Made by a program: the position numbers and the translations under genes. 64,000 nt of DNA from Monodelphis domestica (Eukaryota > Chordata > Mammalia > Didelphimorphia > Didelphidae), in the NCBI RefSeq assembly GCF_027887165.1, contig NC_077234.1, positions 169,234,388 through 169,298,387 on the forward strand. Direction: 5' to 3'. Positions 11,613 to 24,724 of the stretch are shown here, piece by piece; position 1 is the first letter of the stretch, and the number at the start of each line of letters is the position of its first letter. The notes under the pieces were generated by a model that made no database searches, was not told the origin of the DNA, and saw only the letters and a program-made list of their open reading frames with translations.

Positions 11613-14600
11613 GTAGTTTATTCAAAGATGAAATCTAAGTAATAAGGAGATAGCTCACCTTTCAAATCTTCAAACTTCAGAACGTTCAGGGCATAAACTA
11701 CTTTGAAATAACAGGAGAAATGCCAGGAGCTTCCCACAATCAAAAGAGGTGTCAAAGAGAGAAAGTAGACTGAGCTGGTAGAGATAGCTTCTTTTGCTGT
11801 GGAATCTGCCATGTAATTTCAAGAAAATGTAGAGTATGATAAGAACAAAATTAAAGAACTTTTTTTTTAAAAAGTAAATCTTGAAATTAGATTCCCCCCA
11901 TTTGGGGAGAAGAGACAAGAAGGTTCTGCTTCCTCATACCCAGACAAAGAGAGGGTAGAAACACTACAAGATTTGATCTTCAAACATACACGTATATCAC
12001 AGGAAACCATGAAAAGGATAGAGGCATAAGGAAAAACAAAGTGAAAAATGTACAGCAGAGGGCTTTATGGTGAGGAAGATCCTTGTAGAAAAATGCTTCC
12101 AAATATGCTATTTATAAAAGGATGTAGTATACTTATTGAGTTTGCTGTATGAGAAAGAAAGAGGTAGATACAAATGAGTGCCTTGATTGATCTTGGGCAG
12201 AATGTAGAGAGAGGCTAGGTGGCAAAGTGGTTCAGTCTGTCTACCTGGGTATTGCCAAAGATTAATCCCCCAACCTTTATCCAGGGAATAGTAGGAACCA
12301 TCTGTGTTGTATTGATGTACTCACTGGTGGTCCAATAACCTCATAACAATCATGCCTGAAAGGAAGAATGTCAGAAGCATTTTACAATAAAATTCCCAAT
12401 ATTGCATCTCAAATAGCAAAGTCTTACTGGCAAACAATGGATTCAAACATCAATTTTTTTAGAACACACAATATGATTTTTAATTTCTACACAAAATAGC
12501 AATGCAGTCACCAGAGATCAGTCAATCAACAAACCTCATTATTGAGGCCAGCATGCAAGAAAAAAGAAAGTAGAAACGGAAACCAGAGGTTTCTACACAG
12601 GGTTGGAGCAGCAGTTTGCAGGTAGCAAATGGTCAGATGAAAAAGTGAAATAAAATTAATTTTTTAAAGGAGTTGGGTGGAAAGCAATGGCAAATCTAAG
12701 CAAAGAAACAATAAATCAAGGTGAAAGTTATTCCAGTTCACTCAAGAATCTAAGAAAGGAGGAGCTGGAAGGAGTACAGGAACCCCTGGTTCAGGTGTAT
12801 GAAGAAGCTCCAAGGAGACCCTCAGAAAAGGGGTACAGAGACAATTATCCATCTCTTAATTTAAATATAGTAACTTAATAGGGGTGAGATAATTAATATT
12901 GGATTTTTGAACTTCAAAGATTGATTGTTCTACCAGGTTTTCCTATTCATGGTATAAGTACTACCTACTACATGAAGAAATTGTATTAAATTTCATTTAA
13001 GTCTCTTCATGTGATCAGACTCATATACAATTTCTTTCCAGTTTCCTTTATTAGAGTGCTAAAGTGTGAGAAATAAAAAGAGTGATGAGACCATCACGGA
13101 GCTATGTTCAGGTTTATAGCAATAATTTAGGTGAATTTATAACATTGAAGTATACAATATAATTCAGAAGTTCCTCAAACTGCAAGATCTCAGAACTTCA
13201 CAGCCTTGCAAGCAGAAGCTGGCAAGTTCTTAAATCTGAGAATTTTCAGGAAGTTATAAAAGTAGCTTCACAGACAATAGTAAACATACAATTTTTTTTT
13301 CAATTAAAAGTTAATAAAGGGGTCATGAGGAATTTTCAGAGTAAAGTCTCTGTAAAAAGATTCCGTTTTTAGATAGTACTTTGAGACAGGAGAGTCATTT
13401 TAGTCTGAATTTTCAAGTATTCTATTTTTAAATTTTTAACTCTGACAAGATTTTAACAGAACATTTTCACCATCATCCTGAAAACTGTCTCAAATCTTAA
13501 TTTCCTTTTTTCCAAGATTCAAACCATAATGATATTTAACAATACCTTTTAAGTATGACAGATAAGACTACGTTGATATGTTTTGCATTTCAATTAACCT
13601 TTCATCACTAGCTTTTCATGATTTGCTTGATTTACCAAATCTAAGATCATTTAAGAACATTAAATTATTCAATCTTATATAACTGACAACAGGATGCTCT
13701 AGAGAATCAAATCTGTTCTATTGTCAATTAAGTGGATTTAGGATTATTATTAGAATAAACACTTTCACCAGAATCACAGGATCAAATAGCATCAGTAACC
13801 CCATAAAGTTGAATGGAGTCACATTTTTCAAATACTAAAGTATGATTTCCATATTCAGAACCTGAAAGTTTTCTAAATTCAAATTCCAAACATTAAGAAC
13901 ACTATTCAGAATTGAGATTTATCTCTTTCTCCAACTCCCCTAACTTGGAATTGTTAACTTTTTAACATATAGACTCATTATTTTGAAACAGACATAATTT
14001 AGAAAATTCCACTGGAGAAATTAAAGCATTTCTCTGTCATATACTAGTTTCTGATGATTTGAATATCTTCTTTTGACTACTCAGTCCCATTTCAATGTAG
14101 CCGGCATTGATAATGGAAGAAAGAAAAAGCACACATACTTCCAACAAAAGTAAAGGTTTTATTGTTCACAGTTTCTTCCCCTACCTCATCCCAGCTGATC
14201 AGACCTAGGGTAGAGGCTTGAGCCAAGGTAAAGCTTGAAAGCATCTGCTATTACGAATTGATACAGATAGTATGAAAAAACAGACTTGAAATCAGAACAC
14301 TGAAGTAGAGTATTCCCCTTATTTTCTACAGGAGGAAAAAGGAAATTCCAAATTCCAAGTTATTAATTCTAGTTTTTATTTGCCTAAGTAAGGCTAATCC
14401 TTTGAAGCAATCATTGATGTCTGTGACTGTGACTGGGGAAAATCTAACTGGCCCCTATATAAGTGCACAGAGCCAATGGAAAATGATTTTTCTGATCAAA
14501 TCAGTAATTGTGAAGGCTCTTAAAGTAACATAGTTTATAACAGTTCAAAAACTGAAAACAGAATAAACATTGGCAAGACTGAAACAACCACATGTAGGTG

Positions 14601-14985
14601 AAACGATTCCTCCCTGATAAACAAGCGAGGCTCTGTCAGAAGAAAAAAATTGACTCTGAGCCTTTCACTCATAACATAAAAAGCAAGATCCCAAGTTTGT
14701 TGTTGCTATCTCATAAAAAAGAATAGCATTCCTTGAGGGGGAACCATCCTCTGTAGGAAGAAAAATCTAACAACTTTAAGTACTCATCCAAGTTCTCTTC
14801 CTCAGGATGAGAATAAATTGTGAATGTTACTCCACTCCCCCCAGAGAGTGAACTGAACATGCAAACATGGAAGAATTTCATGAACATCTCTGTCTCTTAG
14901 ATGCTTCCTTTTGTGATTGCAGGAGGGTGGGGAGGAGATGGAAGACTTGGGGAGGGAATAACCCCTATTCCTTGTGTTGAGGCAG
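11613..14985. other. No gene; mostly unassigned
   Basis: No convincing coding region. A SINE head-like fragment lies at about 12205-12262 ('gaggctaggtggcaaag'). A 63-codon frame at 12687-12878 has no family resemblance. A 'cccctatataagtgcac' motif at 14452-14468 looks TATA-like, but no gene follows it. Confidence 0.4.
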
Positions 14986-15208
14986 AGCATGCCCTCCATC
15001 TGGGCAGGATAAGCCTAATCATTCTACATGATGGCTTTCCAAGTGTTTGAAGACAGATGTAATATTCTTCCTGTAATGCCCAACAATTTCAATAATATCC
15101 AAATCACAAAAATACTGGAAAAGCCAAGGAGGGCAGAAAGAAAAGTTCTACAAGAATTCCCTATTGCTTTCCTTCTACTAGAAGATACATATTTTTGCTC
15201 TGGTTGGT
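14986..15208 (-). repeat. TAS2R 3' flank, copy A (part of a duplicated block)
   Basis: This flank just downstream of TAS2R copy A aligns along its length with 42632-42854 (copy B) and, from about 47650, with the flank of copy C. Shared phrases on plus include 'cccaacaatttcaataat', 'attgctttcc' and 'actagaagat'. It probably represents 3' UTR plus adjacent DNA carried along in the gene duplications. Confidence 0.85.
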
Positions 15209-16156
15209 CTAGGGCACTAAGGATTTCCCTCCTTTGAGACAATGCTGCGCCTGTTGTAGTGCATTCAGGGATATCCTCCTAAGCTTGATGTTTCCCAAAA
15301 TCAGGATAAATGAGTGGCCAGCTGGGTAGATGACTGCAGTTATCTCCCCACATATCATTGCTAGATTCTGGTCTGGGAAAACATAGCTAAAGGTTGCTAT
15401 GAGAATGGCCAAACAGTAAATGACAAAGAGGATGAGGGAAGAGATCACAGCTTTCATGGCTCTCAAATGGATCTCTGTGCTGGCATCTCTGGTATCCACG
15501 GCATTGAGTTTTATCTTCCGGGTATGTTTCCACATGGAAAGAATTAACAGGAAAAATGAGATCAGAGACACAGTAAAGGGAAAGAGAAGCCCGAGATTAA
15601 GGAGAGTGGGGGTGGCAACATATTCACCTTTACTCATTTTGAGAAGTGAAGTGTTATTTTCCTTATGTTTTTTGTTTATCTGGCTCCTGACATCTTCATT
15701 AAATATCTCTGTTATTGGAAGGCTAGTGAACACAGAAATGAATATGGATGCCAGTAGAATTACGGGAATCACTCTGTTAATTCTCAACTTCAGCCAGAGG
15801 AAAAGAGGATGGGAGAAGCTGGCTATCTTCAAGCAGTAAAACGTGCTAAGGCAAGTAGCAAACCAGACATTTAAAAGGTTGGAAATTGTCCAGAAGCCAT
15901 CTAAAATTCTTGTGAACTTTCTCTTGGTATATTCTTCTGGAAAAAACACCCCTACAAGGCCATCTATCATCATTATACACAACAGACTAATTCTGGAAAT
16001 GGCTAAACTGGTGAGAATTAAATCAACTAAGTAGATTTTCCTTTTCTTGATCCAGTCAATGAAATTCACCAGTCCAATGAATCCATTCCCCAGAACCCCC
16101 ATTATGAACTCTCCAAGCATCAAAATTATAAAGATGGTCTTCAATGCATTTAACAT
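15209..16156 (-). CDS. TAS2R: Bitter taste receptor TAS2R, copy A (315 aa)
   Basis: A single-exon class T GPCR that senses bitter compounds and signals through gustducin, PLCB2 and TRPM5 at the plasma membrane of taste and other chemosensory cells. Length is typical (TAS2Rs are about 290-330 aa). Family landmarks occur in order: '[14 protein letters not shown]' (22-35, TM1/ICL1), '[12 protein letters not shown]' (45-56, TM2), 'WFATCLSTFYCLKIASFSH' (98-116, TM3), '[19 protein letters not shown]' (197-215, TM5), '[13 protein letters not shown]' (227-239, TM6) and '[13 protein letters not shown]' (281-293, TM7). The overlapping sequons N167-N168-T169-S170 lie in extracellular loop 2, where TAS2Rs are usually glycosylated. 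The start has a purine at -3 and aligns with B and C; the stop is TAG. It is closest by eye to the TAS2R7/8/9/10 group, and one-to-one orthology is not assignable. It differs most from the other two after residue 250. Confidence 0.97.
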   Translation of the reverse strand: MLNALKTIFIILMLGEFIMGVLGNGFIGLVNFIDWIKKRKIYLVDLILTSLAISRISLLCIMMIDGLVGVFFPEEYTKRKFTRILDGFWTISNLLNVWFATCLSTFYCLKIASFSHPLFLWLKLRINRVIPVILLASIFISVFTSLPITEIFNEDVRSQINKKHKENNTSLLKMSKGEYVATPTLLNLGLLFPFTVSLISFFLLILSMWKHTRKIKLNAVDTRDASTEIHLRAMKAVISSLILFVIYCLAILIATFSYVFPDQNLAMICGEITAVIYPAGHSFILILGNIKLRRISLNALQQAQHCLKGGKSLVP

Positions 16157-16637
16157 GTCTGCAGAGAGAAAACCTCAATCTCTAAAATCTCAGCCTTTGG
16201 ATTTCAACCAACTTGTTGAAGAAAGACTTCTATAATTTTCACTGAGGTTTTCCAATGCTTTCCTTTTCTCAGTTGTTATTGTATCTCTTTTCTATAGAAA
16301 GAAAATATCCAAATATGCTATGTGATAAGGCTAGATGTATTTTCATAAAAAAAATTCTTGTTCATTTCAAATACATTTGATAGTGATTTCCAGCATGGAA
16401 ATGAATCTTTCATCATTTTGGTAGGTTGTAATTTTCAATGCATAGTGAGGACTCTGAAGTCTAAGCTTTTGTTTGCTTACATGCAAATTGTAACAGATTC
16501 CCTTTCATTGATTTGCACATTCCTTTTGATGTTACTTTCCATGCAAGTCTGATTCATCATTAGTCTGAGCTGTGAACCAGATGACCCCCCAAAAACAATA
16601 TGTACTTTTTTTTACCATAAAAACTATAGATTGATTT
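16157..16637 (-). promoter_or_regulatory. Conserved 5' flank of TAS2R copy A
   Basis: The 480 bp upstream of the start align with the corresponding regions of B (43803-44261) and C (48748-49440). Shared plus-strand text includes 'atgcaaatt' and 'cattccttttgatg'. The flank probably includes 5' UTR and proximal promoter. No clear TATA box was identified, and the conservation may reflect recent duplication rather than function. Confidence 0.5.
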
Positions 16638-17341
16638 TCACTAGACTTGGAGTGAAGAAGACCCGAGTTCAAATTCAGCCTTAGCTATGTGACTCTGGGT
16701 ATGTAGTTTAACCTCTCTTGGTCTCAATTTCCTCAACTGTAAAATACAGTCATAAAAATATCTACCTCACAGAGTTGCTGTGAAAATCAAATGAGATTTT
16801 TGTAAAATATTTGTAAAGTGCTTAGCACAGTGCCTGACACATAGTTGTTGTTGAAGAGGACCAGTGGTTTTTGAAGAGGACCAATGACATCATAGGATAA
16901 AATCTTGATCCAAAGGGAGTCTGATTTAAGTGAGGCAGAGTAACACAAAATCTTCAACCTCATTCTCTCTTCCAGAGTCATCAAAGTCCAGTGGCAAGAC
17001 AAAAGTCACGATGTCTGGTGATCACCTGGGATGTATCTTCAATGTTTGACCATATTCTAAACACTCTATAGAGCCTGCTTCAGCAGTCTTCATGGCCATT
17101 GGAATAATTTGTTCTCATCTGCAAATTCCAATGGGTAAAGTTGGGGGGTAGACACCCTAATAACTCCACAATAGGTTTGAAACCTGTCAGTTATCCTAAA
17201 CCCGGTTGAGCCTATCTCCCAAGATAATGTGGCCTTTTTAGAGCTAGCTGTTCATCCACTTTTGGTGTCCACCTTTCATGTGATTCCTGTGATTCCAATG
17301 AGCTGACCCGTAGTAGGCACTTAACAAAAGTTTATTCTCTC
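16638..17341 (+). repeat. CORE/MIR-like (THER-type) SINE, split by a nested element
   Basis: The head and core run from 16638 to 16845 ('gagttcaaattcagcc', 'ctcaactgtaaaat', 'cacagagttgctgtg', 'gcttagcacagtgcctgac'). The last part, 'tagtaggcacttaac', resumes at 17311. The 465 bp between are a separate inserted repeat. A copy of the same insertion site exists upstream of TAS2R copy B. Confidence 0.8.
16846..17310 (+). repeat. Unnamed interspersed repeat nested in the SINE
   Basis: Starts with 'gttgttgaagaggacc', then 'gaccaatgacatcat', 'gatttaagtgaggcagag' and 'ccagagtcatcaaagtccag'. The first 150 bp recur at 44477-44628. Flanking tagt on both sides is a possible short target repeat. I recognise it as a recurrent marsupial repeat but cannot name its class. 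Confidence 0.6.
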
Positions 17342-19405
17342 TCTGAAGCAAATTCAGAGATAGAATTCAGCAACAGCACCATCACTGCCATCCTCATCTT
17401 CCCCCTCCTTTTGCTTGCAACTGGCAATCATTCCTCCCAAACTAGCAATTATAAAAGTCTCATAGGTCAGAGCGAGGATCAAAGATTTTTTACATTTATT
17501 TGTGTAATTTATAAAGGAAATTAAATAAAGTCTAATTTACATGTAATAGGTTTAAAAGGAAAGAATGTGCTCCAATGTATAGCAGAGTCTAAGGTCTGCT
17601 GACCACACTGACTTGAAAGTCACTGAACTTTTTAGTCTGCAGTCATTCATTGCTAGAAATTAATTGCTTTATTCCCACACTCAATAGCTATCTAGGACTC
17701 TGGATAATTTATTTCTCATCAATAAACTTAAAATCCATATCTCATTAATTAACCAGTCAATATCTATTCCAATCTATTATAATTATTCAGTGAACTAAAG
17801 AAACCTGTTTTCCAAACAATAATTAGGGCTTCTTTTAAGCTCTTCATAAAATACATTTTATAAACTTTAGTTCACAAAATAGTTCCAACAAAACTTTCTC
17901 TTCACCTCCTTCCTAAGTCCTTTGCATAGATTCTTCATAGTTCCACATGATTTACAAATAAAGCATATACTTCTCCTTGACTCCATAGGGAAAGATACTT
18001 TATGTTAAAGCTATTTTTTCAGTTGGTTTCATAGATATTTTTTACATAAGCTACCAAGGCAAAACTGTTTTTCTTCAAACATTCTTTATCGGCACCTTTT
18101 TCTGTCTCTTTAAAAAAATAGTCTTCATAATGTCTACAGTGTTGAAACTCAACACAAGAGCTCTTAAAAAAAAACACAGAGTAAGATGAAGAGCTGGATC
18201 CTACCTCAGGAAGACTTTAATTCAAATTCTACCTTGTAAGTGCACTAACTTTGTGATCCACAAATCACAACCTCTCTGAAACTCAATTTCCTTATCTGTA
18301 AAATGGACATGATAACAGCATCTACTTTTTAAATGGGTTAGTATGAGGACCAAATGAAATAATGTTTAAAGAACTATAGAAATTGAGCTCATAGTATTTT
18401 CAAAGGGTGTTATTTACTAAAAAAAACTCCTTTGTGCTATTCAATGTACTTAAAGCTAAGTATCAAAACTAGGCAAAAGTGAGTGTTATCTTCTGATTTA
18501 ATTTTAAATGCTTTTATGTCATAAGGGCAGTTTTCTGGTTACAGCTTAACCTACTCCATTGAAAGAGATGAGACCATCTAAATTTCATATTCCAACTTTT
18601 CATTTTTATTAACTTCAGAGATCTACTCTTTGATTATTCAGGAAAACAAAGCTAGATGGTCCTTTAATTTTGTTGGTGAACTTGTCCCATTAAAATGTTA
18701 TGTTAATAGCTTATACCTTAACAAAACCTATATTAAACATGTTCACAGCATGCTAACTTACATTCTTTGGTACTTCAGGGGTCTTTCTGCTTCATTAGTG
18801 TTGATATTCTATAAATTCAGATCAGATCACAATTATACCACACTATCATCTTGGACAATTTTTATAAATTGCTCTTACAAATTCTTCATAAAGAATCTAC
18901 CTAATGTATAGAAATCTAATATTTTTTAACTGTTGAAACATTAAAAAAACCTTCAATTTTTCTAGAATTTTTCAGAAATATGCCTCTGATTTCAAAAACT
19001 TTCTACAGGCTTGCCTTCTTAAGCAAGTAGAGTCACAAACAAAAGAGATTGAGGATGGAAAACAATTTTTTTAAGAGTGCATCTAACATCCCTGCCTATC
19101 CCAACAATCTCCATTCAGAAAGAAATGACATTGATTTTGAGGGAGGAGACCTTTTCAGTCCTTAAGGGGTATGATCTAGGAAGAACTGAATAGCAACTAT
19201 TGTTCTGGAATGTTTATCCAAAGTTGTACTTGAACGTATTATGAAATGTTCCCTGTTATATCAATTTTGTCTCACATCATATTAGGGGTAGAGATATATT
19301 CAAAGGTTTGGCGGTAACATATTCATTTGGAAATTTCATTCTCTAAGCTAGGAAATGAATTTTAAGAAATGTTCAATTTGTAAATATTGTTTCTTGAAGA
19401 ATTGT
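17342..19405. other. No gene; segment absent from block B
   Basis: AT-rich, without a coding region. It contains one MIR/CORE-type SINE (listed separately). Together with 17001-17341 it has no counterpart in block B, where the flanking sequences are joined directly. Confidence 0.6.
18185..18400 (+). repeat. MIR/CORE-type SINE
   Basis: Shows the body 'ttcaaattctaccttg', 'tcaatttccttatctgtaaa' and 'ggttagtatgaggaccaaat', matching the MIR/THER core. The head is poorly preserved, so the copy is old. Confidence 0.65.
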
Positions 19406-19935
19406 GCCTTAGACACAGAGTATAGTATTGATGTTTTTTTTCCACAAATATAACAATATACCATCTAAGTTGTACATATGTTAACATTTTAAATATTTCT
19501 TCATTTCTATATATTAATTGCTTCATATGACTTTTTAAATTTTCCATTTTGATGCTGTTCAGATTGCAATTAAAATTGTATTCATCAAATCGATATGTGG
19601 AAGTGAAGAAACAGGCACGCAGGATCATGTAGCAAATAAAGCAGCAACACCCATATGCAAATGCAAGCAAAAATAACTGAACAGCATCCACCAACAATTA
19701 GCATATGAAAGTCAAATATTGAATTTGATGCTACATGCAAATAGGCAACACTTTCACCAAAAGCACATAACATCAAGTAATGCCGATTATCTGTGGTACA
19801 ATATAGCATAAACAAGAAAAAGCATAATACATTATTAACTATAGAACTGACAAAAAATGCACTTGGAATCCGAAAGTATATAGATATTGTATTGATCACA
19901 AAAGGGAATCATTTCAAGGGGAAAATATTAAGGTG
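19406..19935. repeat. Distal part of TAS2R duplicated block A
   Basis: Aligns with 44629-45180. Shared stretches include 'gtattcatcaaatc', 'aactgaacagcatc', 'atattgaatttgatgctaca' and 'cattattaact'. Similarity ends around 'aggggaaaatatta'. It carries no gene and marks the outer edge of the A/B segmental duplication. Confidence 0.85.
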
Positions 19936-20523
19936 GTTTTTTTTAAGTGTCTGTCTCTGTTTCTGTCTCGCTCACTTTTCCTCTCTCTGGTCCTTCTAGG
20001 CTTAGAAAAAACTTCTATAGGTACATCTTATTTTCAAGGAGAGTTGCTTCAGAAGAGGGAAAAAAAGAAATATAATAGCAAGATCCCAAATAATTAAGTG
20101 CCTATTCAAAAGATTTTATCTGAAATATCAAATAAAGAAATGCTAAATCCTGGCAATATTTCCCAGCTTTATAGTCTCTCTCCTACTTCTATGAAAGAAA
20201 GCATTTATCTCAGACCTAGTCTCAAAGTTAGTCACACTACTTATTTCAGGGAGAGAAGGCAAGAAGAAATAGCAAGATTGGCAAGGTGTTTCTATACTCT
20301 CTGTCTCTATCTCTAGGTTTATCTCCGTTTCTTTGTCTCTCTGCTACCCCCCCTCCCCCTTTTCTCTCAGGATCTCTCTGTCTCTAGATCTCTGTATGTC
20401 TTACTTTCAGTCTCTCTTTTTCTCTCTCTCATGTCAATACAATCTGTAATAATTGTTTTCTGACATTTCATGACCCTTGATTCCCTACCCTCCCAAGACA
20501 TTGGGTAATATGATATAGATTAG
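19936..20523. repeat. Pyrimidine-rich low-complexity stretch
   Basis: TCTC/TGTCTC-rich tracts at 19945-19995 and 20285-20430 separated by ordinary AT-rich DNA. No gene. Confidence 0.6.
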
Positions 20524-20729
20524 GTGACAGCTGGATGAATCAGTGGATTGAGAGCCAGGCCTAGAGACAGGAGGTCCTATGTTCAAAACTGGCCTGAGAC
20601 ACTTCCTAGCTGTATGACCCTGAGCAAGTCACTTAACCCCCATTTCCTAGCCCTTACCTCTCTCCTGCCTTAGAACCAATACTTGGAACCAATACATGGT
20701 ATTGATTCTAAGACAGAATGTAAGGGTTT
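20524..20729 (+). repeat. tRNA-derived marsupial SINE, second tail type
   Basis: Head 'gtgacagctggatgaatcag', body 'atgaccctgagcaagtcact', tail 'ccttagaaccaatacttgg' with a short internal duplication of 'ggaaccaatac', ending 'gacagaatgtaagggttt'. Confidence 0.9.
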
Positions 20730-20929
20730 AAAATATATATGTGATATAGGTTATACATGTGCTATCATGCAATTCATATTGTCATGCTTATCACACTGTA
20801 AAAGAAGTAACATATGACTTATACACACACACAAAAAAAACACTAATGAAGAAGATAAAGTAAAAAATGGTATGCTTTAAACTGCATTCCAAATCCATCA
20901 GTTCTTTCTATGGTGGTAGATAGCTTTTT
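20730..20929. other. No gene; short AT-rich gap
   Basis: A short AT-rich stretch with an (AC)n run near 20824. Nothing else seen. Confidence 0.5.
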
Positions 20930-23490
20930 TCCCTCACGTGACTCTTGGAGATGTCTTGATCCTTGCATTGCTGATAACAGTTGTTGTTCATAATTGATCA
21001 TCATTCTTTATTGCTGTGTTATACTGTGTATAAAGTTCTCTTAGTTCTTCTGTTCACTTCATTTTGCATCACTTTATATATATCTTTTCAGGTTGTTTGT
21101 ATGTTTTTTTATGATCATCCTGTTATCATTTCTTATTATACAATTGTATTCCATTACAAGTATATACCACAACTTGTTTAGATATTCCTCAATTGGTGGA
21201 CATCCCTTCATTTTCCAATGTTTTGTCACCACAAAAAAGAGCAGTTATAAATATATGCTTATATACATATATGTATATATAAAGCTGACTTGGTTACTTT
21301 TTTAACTTTAGATGAAGCATAATAGATCCTTCTCCCACCTTTTACCTTTATTCTGTGTGTAGCTCTCTAATTTAAATCTGTTTCTTGTAGACAGCATTTA
21401 TAGTGGAATTCTGGCATTTAATTCATTCTGCTATCCTCTTCTGATTTATGATTAGTTCATTCCATTCACATTCACAGTTATGAGTTCTGTGTGTTTCCCT
21501 CCATCTTATTGTTCCTATTCCTCTTTCTCTACTTTCAGCCTTTCACTGTTCATAAATGTTTTGTTTCTGACTACTACTTCTACCATTTACCTTCTCTTTT
21601 GTCCATTCACCCTTCATTTATCTCCCCTCTCCTTCCTTCTCTTTGTGTTAAGATAGGTTTCTATATCTAAATGAGTGTAGATATTCTTCCCTCTTTATGC
21701 CAATTGCCATGAGAGTAAGGTTCAAGCATTGCCTGCCACTCTTCCATTCTCCCCTTGATTTTAGTGACTTTTTAAAAATATTACTTATTTGTGACATTAA
21801 AATAGATAAATAACTCCCTTCCTCCCTTCCCCCATTAGAGAAGGCATTATTTGACAAAAAGATACATGTATATATAAAACTATGTCTTGCTTATTTCTAT
21901 TTATCAATGTTTTCTTTGGAGGTGGACATGTATAAGTCATTCTTCAAATGATACTTCCATTGATGTATATAATGTTCTCTTGGTTCTGCTCATTTCCCTT
22001 TCCACATTAAAAAAATTAACCTGCATATCATTTCTTAAAGCTCAGTAGTATTCCATCACATTCATATGCCACAATTTGTTTAACCATTCCCCAACTGATG
22101 GACATCCCTTTACTTTCTAGTTCTTTGCCACCAAAAAGATAGTTGATAAAAACTATTTTGGAACATATAGGCTCTTTTCCTCTCCTCATTGATTTAGGAA
22201 ATTAAACTTGGAACACTGGTATTTTCTGGTGAAAAATTATTCCTAGTTTTGTATCTCTATGGACACAATTCCAGATTATTCTCCAAAATTTTGGAATCAT
22301 TTACAATTCCATTAAAAGTATATTAATGTCTTCATTTTTCTATGTTAACTCTCACATTTGTCATTTTCTGCTTTTATCATTTTAGCCAATTTGATGAGTG
22401 TGAGGTATCTCAGAATTATTTTGATTTGCACTTCTATAATCAATAATGGTTCAGAGCAATTTTTCATATAATTATATGTAGCTTTGATTTCTTCATCTAA
22501 AAACTATTGGTTCATATCTCTTGACCATTTATTAATTGGGGGATGATTAATGTTCTTACATTTTGACAATATTCTCAATATATTTAAGATAAGGAACCTC
22601 TATCTGAAAAAAAGGCCACAAAATTATTGCCCAACTTAGTCTTTTCCTTTTTATCTTGGCTACATTAGTTTTATTCATACAAAAAGTTTTAATTTAATAT
22701 ATGCAAAATGATCCATTTTACATCTCACAATGCTTTCTGTCTCTTATTTATTAATAAATTAATCTCTTATACACAAATCTGACAGATGTTTCCTGTTCAT
22801 CTAATTTGCTTATAAAATTTTATTTTTTTGCCTAGGTCAAATATCCATGATGTTTTCTTGGCAAATGGTGTAACATATTGATCTATATCTAGTTTCTGCC
22901 AGACTGCTCTCTAGTTTTGACAAACACTAAACTTATTTCCAAAAAGTGGGTCTTTACTTTTGTGAAACACAAGGTTACTATGGTTTCTACAACTGTTGCA
23001 TGTCTCTTCTGTTCCATTAATCTACTTTTCTTTTTTCTTTGCCAGTGTCAAATAGTTTTGATAATCACTGCCTTATAATAAATTTTAACATTTGGTACTG
23101 CTAAACTTCCTTCTTTTACATTTTTTCCCATAAATCCCTTTGATATTCTTAACCTTTTGTTTATCCAAATGAATTCTGTTATTTTTCCTAGTTCAATAAA
23201 ATAATTTTGGGTAATTTAATTGGGATGGAATTGAGTAAGTAGATTAGTTTAGGTAGCATTATCATTTTAATTATTTTGGCTCTGCCCATCCATGAACAAG
23301 TAATATTTCTCCAATTATTTAAAGCTTATTTTATTTATATTAAAAAGTGTTTTATAATTATGTTCATGTTGTTTCTGGGTTCATTTGGCAGCCATACTCC
23401 TAGCTATTTTTATTCAATCTATGGTTATTTTAAATGAGTTATCTCTTACACTCTATTCTTGTAGGACTCTGTTGGAGATATATAGAAATT
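20930..23490 (-). mobile_element. Antisense L1 LINE sequence, at least two copies or pieces
   Basis: The reverse complement shows L1 ORF2 C-terminal text: plus-strand 'ccacaacttg' with 'ctcaattggtggacatccct' (21166-21208), and again 'ccacaatttg' with 'ccaactgatggacatccctt' (22069-22110). Two copies of the same ORF2 segment on one strand mean at least two L1s. The inter-ORF-like block at 21330-21840 lies between them. 22110-23490 continues back through ORF2. All frames are broken. Confidence 0.8.
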
Positions 23491-23499
23491 TTTATAATT

Positions 23500-24500
23500 T
23501 ATATTTTTTCTTTTATATCTTGCTACTTGGATAAAAGTATTGATGACTTTAATTTTAGTTGGAATCTTAGAATATTTAAATGGAAGAAAATATGCAACCG
23601 ATAATTATGCCTTTGACTATGAATAGAATCAATTCACCCATAAAATGGAAATAGATGTCAGAATGTATTAAAAATTAAAACCCAAAAATATGCTACTTTT
23701 AAGATACACATTTAAAAATGAGAAACACACATGGAGTAAAAATAAAAGGATGGAGTAAAATATATTATGCTACAGTTGACAAAAAAAATCAAGGGTAGCA
23801 ATAATGACCTCAAAAAAACTAAAGCTAAACTAAATCTAATTAAATGAGATAAACAATGAAACTGTATTATGTTAAAATGTAACAGATAATAAAACATTTT
23901 CAATGCTGAACCAATAAGAAGCAAATTAAAGCAAAAGCTAAAGAAGTTACAGGTGGAAATAGATAATAAAAGTATGATAGTAGGTCACTTTAAGCTTCTT
24001 CTCTCAGAACTAGATAAATCTAACCAAAAAATAAATAAGAAAGAAGTCAAGGAGATAAATAGAATCTTAGATTAGCTATATATGATGACTATTTGGAAAG
24101 AACTGAACTGTAATACAAAGGAATGTACCTTTTTTTCAATGGTAAACAGTACCCGTACAAAAACTGATCATATATTAAGACACAAAATTTTTATAGTAAA
24201 AAACAAAAAACCAGAAATGTTAAATGCTTCCTTTTGAAGTCATAATGTAATAAAATGTATTTAATAAGGGATCATGGAAACAGAACAAACATTAATTTGA
24301 GTCTAAATAACAATCTTAAAGAATGAGTGTGTTAAAGAACAAGTCATAGAAACAACAAACAATTTCATTTTAAAAATGATAATAATGAGACCACCAGCTA
24401 AAGCCTTTGGGATACAGCAAAAACCATAATTAGAGGAAAATTTATTTCTCTAAACATATCAATAAAATAAGAACAGATCAATGAACTGGGCATACAATTT
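23500..24500 (+). mobile_element. Old L1 ORF2 fragment, sense
   Basis: Plus-strand text matches the ORF2 segment between endonuclease and RT: 'aaaaggatggagtaaaatat', 'gctacagttgac' and 'gtagcaataatgacctc', then 'ttgggatacagcaaaa' and 'attagaggaaaatttatttc'. It is heavily decayed with many stops, and meets an antisense L1 at each side. Confidence 0.75.
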
Positions 24501-24724
24501 AAAAAATTGAATAAGAACACTGTATTGACTCTGATATACTTCAAGTCAATTGATTTACTTCCAACTGTCTCTCCTTTTCTCTTTTTCAGTTCCTCTTTCA
24601 TAGCTCTTATTCGTTTGTTTGTTTGTTTTTGTAAGGGAAATATCATCCCATCCTTTTCATCTTACTCTTTGCACTCTTTATATGTCCCTATTCATTTCCC
24701 TAATAGTGAAAAACTTCTAAAGCA

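Noticed and set aside
12687-12878. Small charged frame (63 codons) as a possible gene
   Set aside because: No family resemblance, no exon signals and no conservation evidence; chance open frames of this size are frequent.
14452-14468. TATA-like motif as a gene promoter
   Set aside because: No coding region or RNA gene follows on plus within reach, and the nearest gene is on the opposite strand.
15420-15839. Antisense open frame across TAS2R copy A, with similar frames at 43078-43485 and 48014-48430
   Set aside because: The frames look conserved only because the receptor coding strand is conserved. The product has no family resemblance, and each lies wholly inside a real gene on the other strand.
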